From Allobosea sp. ASV33 (GTDB taxonomy: Bacteria; Pseudomonadota; Alphaproteobacteria; Rhizobiales; Beijerinckiaceae), in the NCBI RefSeq assembly GCF_016428755.1, contig NZ_JAELTI010000005.1, positions 58,778 through 122,777 on the forward strand: a DNA stretch of 64,000 nt, in the 5' to 3' direction. The position numbers and the translations under genes were made by a program. Every line of letters starts with the position of its first letter. Within the stretch, counting starts at the first letter, position 1. A model generated the notes under the pieces. That model was given only the letters and a program-made list of their open reading frames with translations, was not told the origin of the DNA and made no database searches. Positions 61,621 to 64,000 of this stretch are shown here, piece after piece.

Positions 61621-62838
61621 ATGACCATGAAGACCGAGATCTCACGCCGCGCCGTATTGGCAGGCACCGCCGCCGGAGCGACCGCCTTGGCCATGCCCGG
61701 CGTGCTGCGCGCGCAGACGAAAACCCTGAAGATCGGCATCCTGCAGCCGGTCACCGGCGCGCTCGCCTATGACGGGCAGCAGGGCCAGATCGGCGCCGAG
61801 GCGGCCATCAAGGCGATCAACGATGCCGGCGGCATCAAGTCGATGGGCGGCGCCAAGCTGGAGATGGTGTTCGGCGATGCGCGCTCGACGCCGGAAGGCG
61901 GCACCGCAGAAGTGGAGCGCATGCAGGCCGAGGGCGTGGTCGGCATCGTCGGCGGCTTCGCCTCGCCGATCTGCCTCGCCGCCAGCCAGGCCGCAGCCCG
62001 CTACGACCTGCCCTATATCGTCGATGTCGGCGTCGCCGATTCGATCGTCACCCGCGGCCTGAAGAACACCTTCCGCTTCGGGCCCGGCTTCGGCATGGTC
62101 ACCAAGACCGCGCTCGCCAACCTCGCCAAGCTGAACGAAGAGTCCGGCAAGCCTGCCAAGACCGTCGTGCTGGTGCATGAGGACGGTCTCTTCGGCTCCG
62201 GCCTCGCCAAGCTGATGCAGGCGGAACTCCCCAAGCTCGGCTTCGAGATCCTCGACACCATCGCCCATCCGACCCCGGCGCGCGATATGTCGAACATCGC
62301 GCTGCAGATCCGCTCGAAGAACCCCGATCTCGTCATCCCCTCGAGCTATTACGGCGAGTTCGCCCTGCTGGCGCGCACGATGCAGCAGCAGCGCATCAAG
62401 CCGAAGGGCATCTATGCGGTGCTGAACGGTGCCGCCTCGAACTACCGCTTCGTCAAGGAGTTCAACGAGGCCGCCCAGTTCGTGATGGACTGCAACCACT
62501 GGCACGACCCGCGCAAGCCCGTGGCCGAGGCGCTGCGCAAGCAGGTCGAGGCCTCCGGCAAGTTCTGGACCTACAACATCCCACTCAACTACTCCTGCGT
62601 CGGCCTGCTGGCCGATGCGATCGAGCGCGCCGGCTCGACCGACAAGGCCAAGGTCACCGAGGCGCTGGCCGCCTCGACCTATGCCGGCCACATCATGCCC
62701 TATGGCCCGACGAAATTCGTCGACGGCCAGAACCAGGGTGGCGCGCCGGTCAACACCCAGATCCAGGGCAACGACATCAAGGTGATCTTCCCGTCCGACT
62801 TCGCCGACGCCAAGCCGGTCTTCCCGCGCCCGGCGTAA
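61621..62838 (+). CDS. Branched-chain-type ABC importer, periplasmic binding protein (second system)
   Basis: A 405-residue protein with a Tat-like leader EISRRAVLAGTAAGATALAM ending LRAQ before TKTLKIGILQPVTGALAYDGQQGQIGAEAAIKAINDAGG. Peripla_BP_6 fold with EVERMQAEGVVGIVGGFASPICLAASQAA. AGAGGAGAACGAC precedes the ATG. It is followed by LivH- and LivM-like permeases. Uptake of an organic acid handled by the LeuCD-like dehydratase is a reasonable guess; ligand unknown. Confidence 0.9.
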   Translation: MTMKTEISRRAVLAGTAAGATALAMPGVLRAQTKTLKIGILQPVTGALAYDGQQGQIGAEAAIKAINDAGGIKSMGGAKLEMVFGDARSTPEGGTAEVERMQAEGVVGIVGGFASPICLAASQAAARYDLPYIVDVGVADSIVTRGLKNTFRFGPGFGMVTKTALANLAKLNEESGKPAKTVVLVHEDGLFGSGLAKLMQAELPKLGFEILDTIAHPTPARDMSNIALQIRSKNPDLVIPSSYYGEFALLARTMQQQRIKPKGIYAVLNGAASNYRFVKEFNEAAQFVMDCNHWHDPRKPVAEALRKQVEASGKFWTYNIPLNYSCVGLLADAIERAGSTDKAKVTEALAASTYAGHIMPYGPTKFVDGQNQGGAPVNTQIQGNDIKVIFPSDFADAKPVFPRPA

Positions 62839-62851
62839 GAAGCGGCAACGC

Positions 62852-62940
62852 CATGGTCGGGCTCGTCCCGACCATCCACGCCTTCGGTGGCCGAAGGTCG
62901 TGTTCAAGACGTGGATGCTCGGCACAAGGCCGAGCATGAC
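62852..62940. repeat. Intergenic palindromic repeat, family B copy 2
   Basis: CATGGTCGGGCTCGTCCCGA, then GTTCAAGACGTGGATGCTCG and CGAGCATGAC; the reverse complement lines up closely with the copy at 49724-49814. It fills most of the gap between the binding-protein and livH-like genes, the same position as family A copy 3 in the other importer. Confidence 0.75.
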
Positions 62941-62978
62941 GCCGAGGCTGTGGCCCCGTCACCCAGCGAAAAGACAGC

Positions 62979-63851
62979 ATGTTCGCACCCGACATCATCC
63001 TCGCCGCCGTGCTGAACGGCCTGATGACCGGCTCGGTCTATGCGCTGATCGCGCTGGGGCTGACGCTGGTCTACGGCGTGCTGCACATCATCAACTTTGC
63101 CCATGGCGCGACGCTGACCGCAGCGATGTTCGCCGTCTATGTGGCGCAGGCGATGCTCGGGATCGATCCTTATGTCGCGCTGCTGCCGATCACCCTGCTC
63201 TTCTTCGGGCTCGGCTACGCGCTGCAGCGTTTCGTCATCGGGCCGGCGAGCCATGGCGAGGACCGTAACATCCTGCTGGTCACGCTCGGCCTCTCGATCG
63301 TCATCGAGAACGCGATGCTGGCGCTCTTCCGCTCCGATACGCGCTCGATCGACGTGCCCTACGCTTTCGAGTCGGTCGATCTCGGCTTCACCTTCCTGGC
63401 GCTGCCGCGCGTCGCGGCCTTCGGCGTGGCGCTGCTCGTCGCGCTGCTGCTCGGCCTGCTGCTGGCGGCGACCGATACCGGCAAAGCGATCCGCGCCGTG
63501 GCGAAGGAGAAGACCGGCGCCGCCCTCGCCGGCATCGACGTCGCGCATATCTATGCCGTCACCTTCGGGCTGGGCGCGGCCTGCGTCGCCATCGCCGCCT
63601 GCCTGCTGATGCCGACCTTCTACGTCACCCCGCGCGCCGGCAACGCCTTCGTCCTCGTCGCCTTCACCATCGTCGTGCTCGGCGGCATGGGCTCGATCCC
63701 CGGGGCGCTGCTGGGAGCCCTCTTCATCGGCGTCGTCGAGAGCCTGTGCGGCCTGTTCTTCGGCGAAAGCCTCGGCCAGATCGGCATCTTCCTGATCTTC
63801 ATCCTCGTCCTGCTGGTGAAGCCGACCGGCCTGTTCGGAGCCCGCGCATGA
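62979..63851 (+). CDS. livH: Branched-chain-type ABC importer permease, LivH-like (second system)
   Basis: A 290-residue permease: NGLMTGSVYALIALGLTLVYGVLHIINFAHG, GPASHGEDRNILLVTLGLSIVIENAML, AVAKEKTGAALAGIDVAHIYAVTFGLG, VAFTIVVLGGMGSIPGALLGALFIG. ATG 62979. Its stop overlaps the next start (ATGA), indicating coupling to LivM. Confidence 0.9.
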   Translation: MFAPDIILAAVLNGLMTGSVYALIALGLTLVYGVLHIINFAHGATLTAAMFAVYVAQAMLGIDPYVALLPITLLFFGLGYALQRFVIGPASHGEDRNILLVTLGLSIVIENAMLALFRSDTRSIDVPYAFESVDLGFTFLALPRVAAFGVALLVALLLGLLLAATDTGKAIRAVAKEKTGAALAGIDVAHIYAVTFGLGAACVAIAACLLMPTFYVTPRAGNAFVLVAFTIVVLGGMGSIPGALLGALFIGVVESLCGLFFGESLGQIGIFLIFILVLLVKPTGLFGARA

Positions 63852-64000
63852 TCCGCGCCTATGGCCCCGCACTGGCGCTGATCGCGCTCGCCGCGCTCGT
63901 GCCTTTCGCCGTCCAGGCGAACACGGTGCTGAACTTCGTCGTCTTCGCGCTGATCATCGCGCTCGCCGCGCAAGGCTGGAACCTGCTCGGCGGTCTTGCC
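63848..64000 (+). CDS. livM: Branched-chain-type ABC importer permease, LivM-like, N-terminus (cut by right edge)
   Basis: Only the first 51 codons lie in the window. They encode two hydrophobic stretches (YGPALALIALAALVPFAVQ and VLNFVVFALIIALAAQGWNL), the typical LivM start. The ATG overlaps the LivH stop. The remaining genes of the importer, probably two ATPases, should follow outside the window. Confidence 0.82.
   Translation, partial: MIRAYGPALALIALAALVPFAVQANTVLNFVVFALIIALAAQGWNLLGGLA

Overview
The window is GC-rich, densely coded chromosomal DNA from an alphaproteobacterium, most likely of the order Hyphomicrobiales (Rhizobiales), with a Bosea-like genus as one possibility. This rests on gene content (many ABC importers, LysR/GntR/IclR/GlxA regulators, soxBDAG) and on intergenic palindromes with arms such as GCATTTTC/GAAAATGC that I associate with this order. 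I see no rRNA, tRNA, CRISPR array, transposase or phage gene, and no gap over about 300 bases. It reads as a catabolic region for small nitrogen, phosphorus and one-carbon compounds.

Layout. 1-1.7 kb: a HAD phosphatase and a class III aminotransferase (cut by the left edge) behind a sigma-54-like promoter. 1.9-6.8 kb: a TctE/TctD-like two-component system divergent from a NitT/TauT-type ABC importer. 6.9-11.1 kb: a DeoR regulator, a dimethylglycine/sarcosine-dehydrogenase-like flavoprotein and PurU, a C1-folate unit. 11.1-24.2 kb: an aminophosphonate island with PhnW, PhnY and PhnA, an AEP importer (PhnS, PhnT, fused PhnUV), a PbfA-like lyase for 1-hydroxy-AEP, a D-2-hydroxyacid dehydrogenase, a metallophosphoesterase and two paralogous LysR regulators. 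24.2-31.1 kb: a PhzS-like flavin monooxygenase facing a liv-type importer plus cupin operon; both carry nearly the same 20-bp upstream element. 31.2-34.4 kb: LysR divergent from an aldo/keto reductase and an MFS exporter.

34.6-45.8 kb: an IclR-associated catabolic cluster. One arm has a class III aminotransferase and a BKACE enzyme. The other has a CaiB-type CoA-transferase, an SMP-30 lactonase, a DHDPS-family lyase, a three-subunit opine/hydroxyproline-dehydrogenase-like flavoenzyme and an SDR, followed by a two-subunit intradiol dioxygenase. The substrate is unknown. 45.8-58.4 kb: two complete diverged soxBDAG sets, each facing its own GlxA/AraC-type regulator. 58.5-64 kb: LeuCD-like dehydratase subunits divergent from a GntR/HutC regulator, followed by a second liv-type importer cut by the right edge.

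Working together, the phosphonate genes would import AEP, deaminate it to phosphonoacetaldehyde, oxidise that to phosphonoacetate and cleave it to acetate and phosphate, while PbfA brings 1-hydroxy-AEP into the same route. The sarcosine/dimethylglycine enzymes would demethylate N-methyl amines onto folate, with PurU releasing formate. The strongest leads for new biology are the IclR cluster, the shared 20-bp element, the PbfA-dehydrogenase operon, and the LeuCD-GntR-ABC unit. All functions are inferred from sequence patterns and context; no database search was run.
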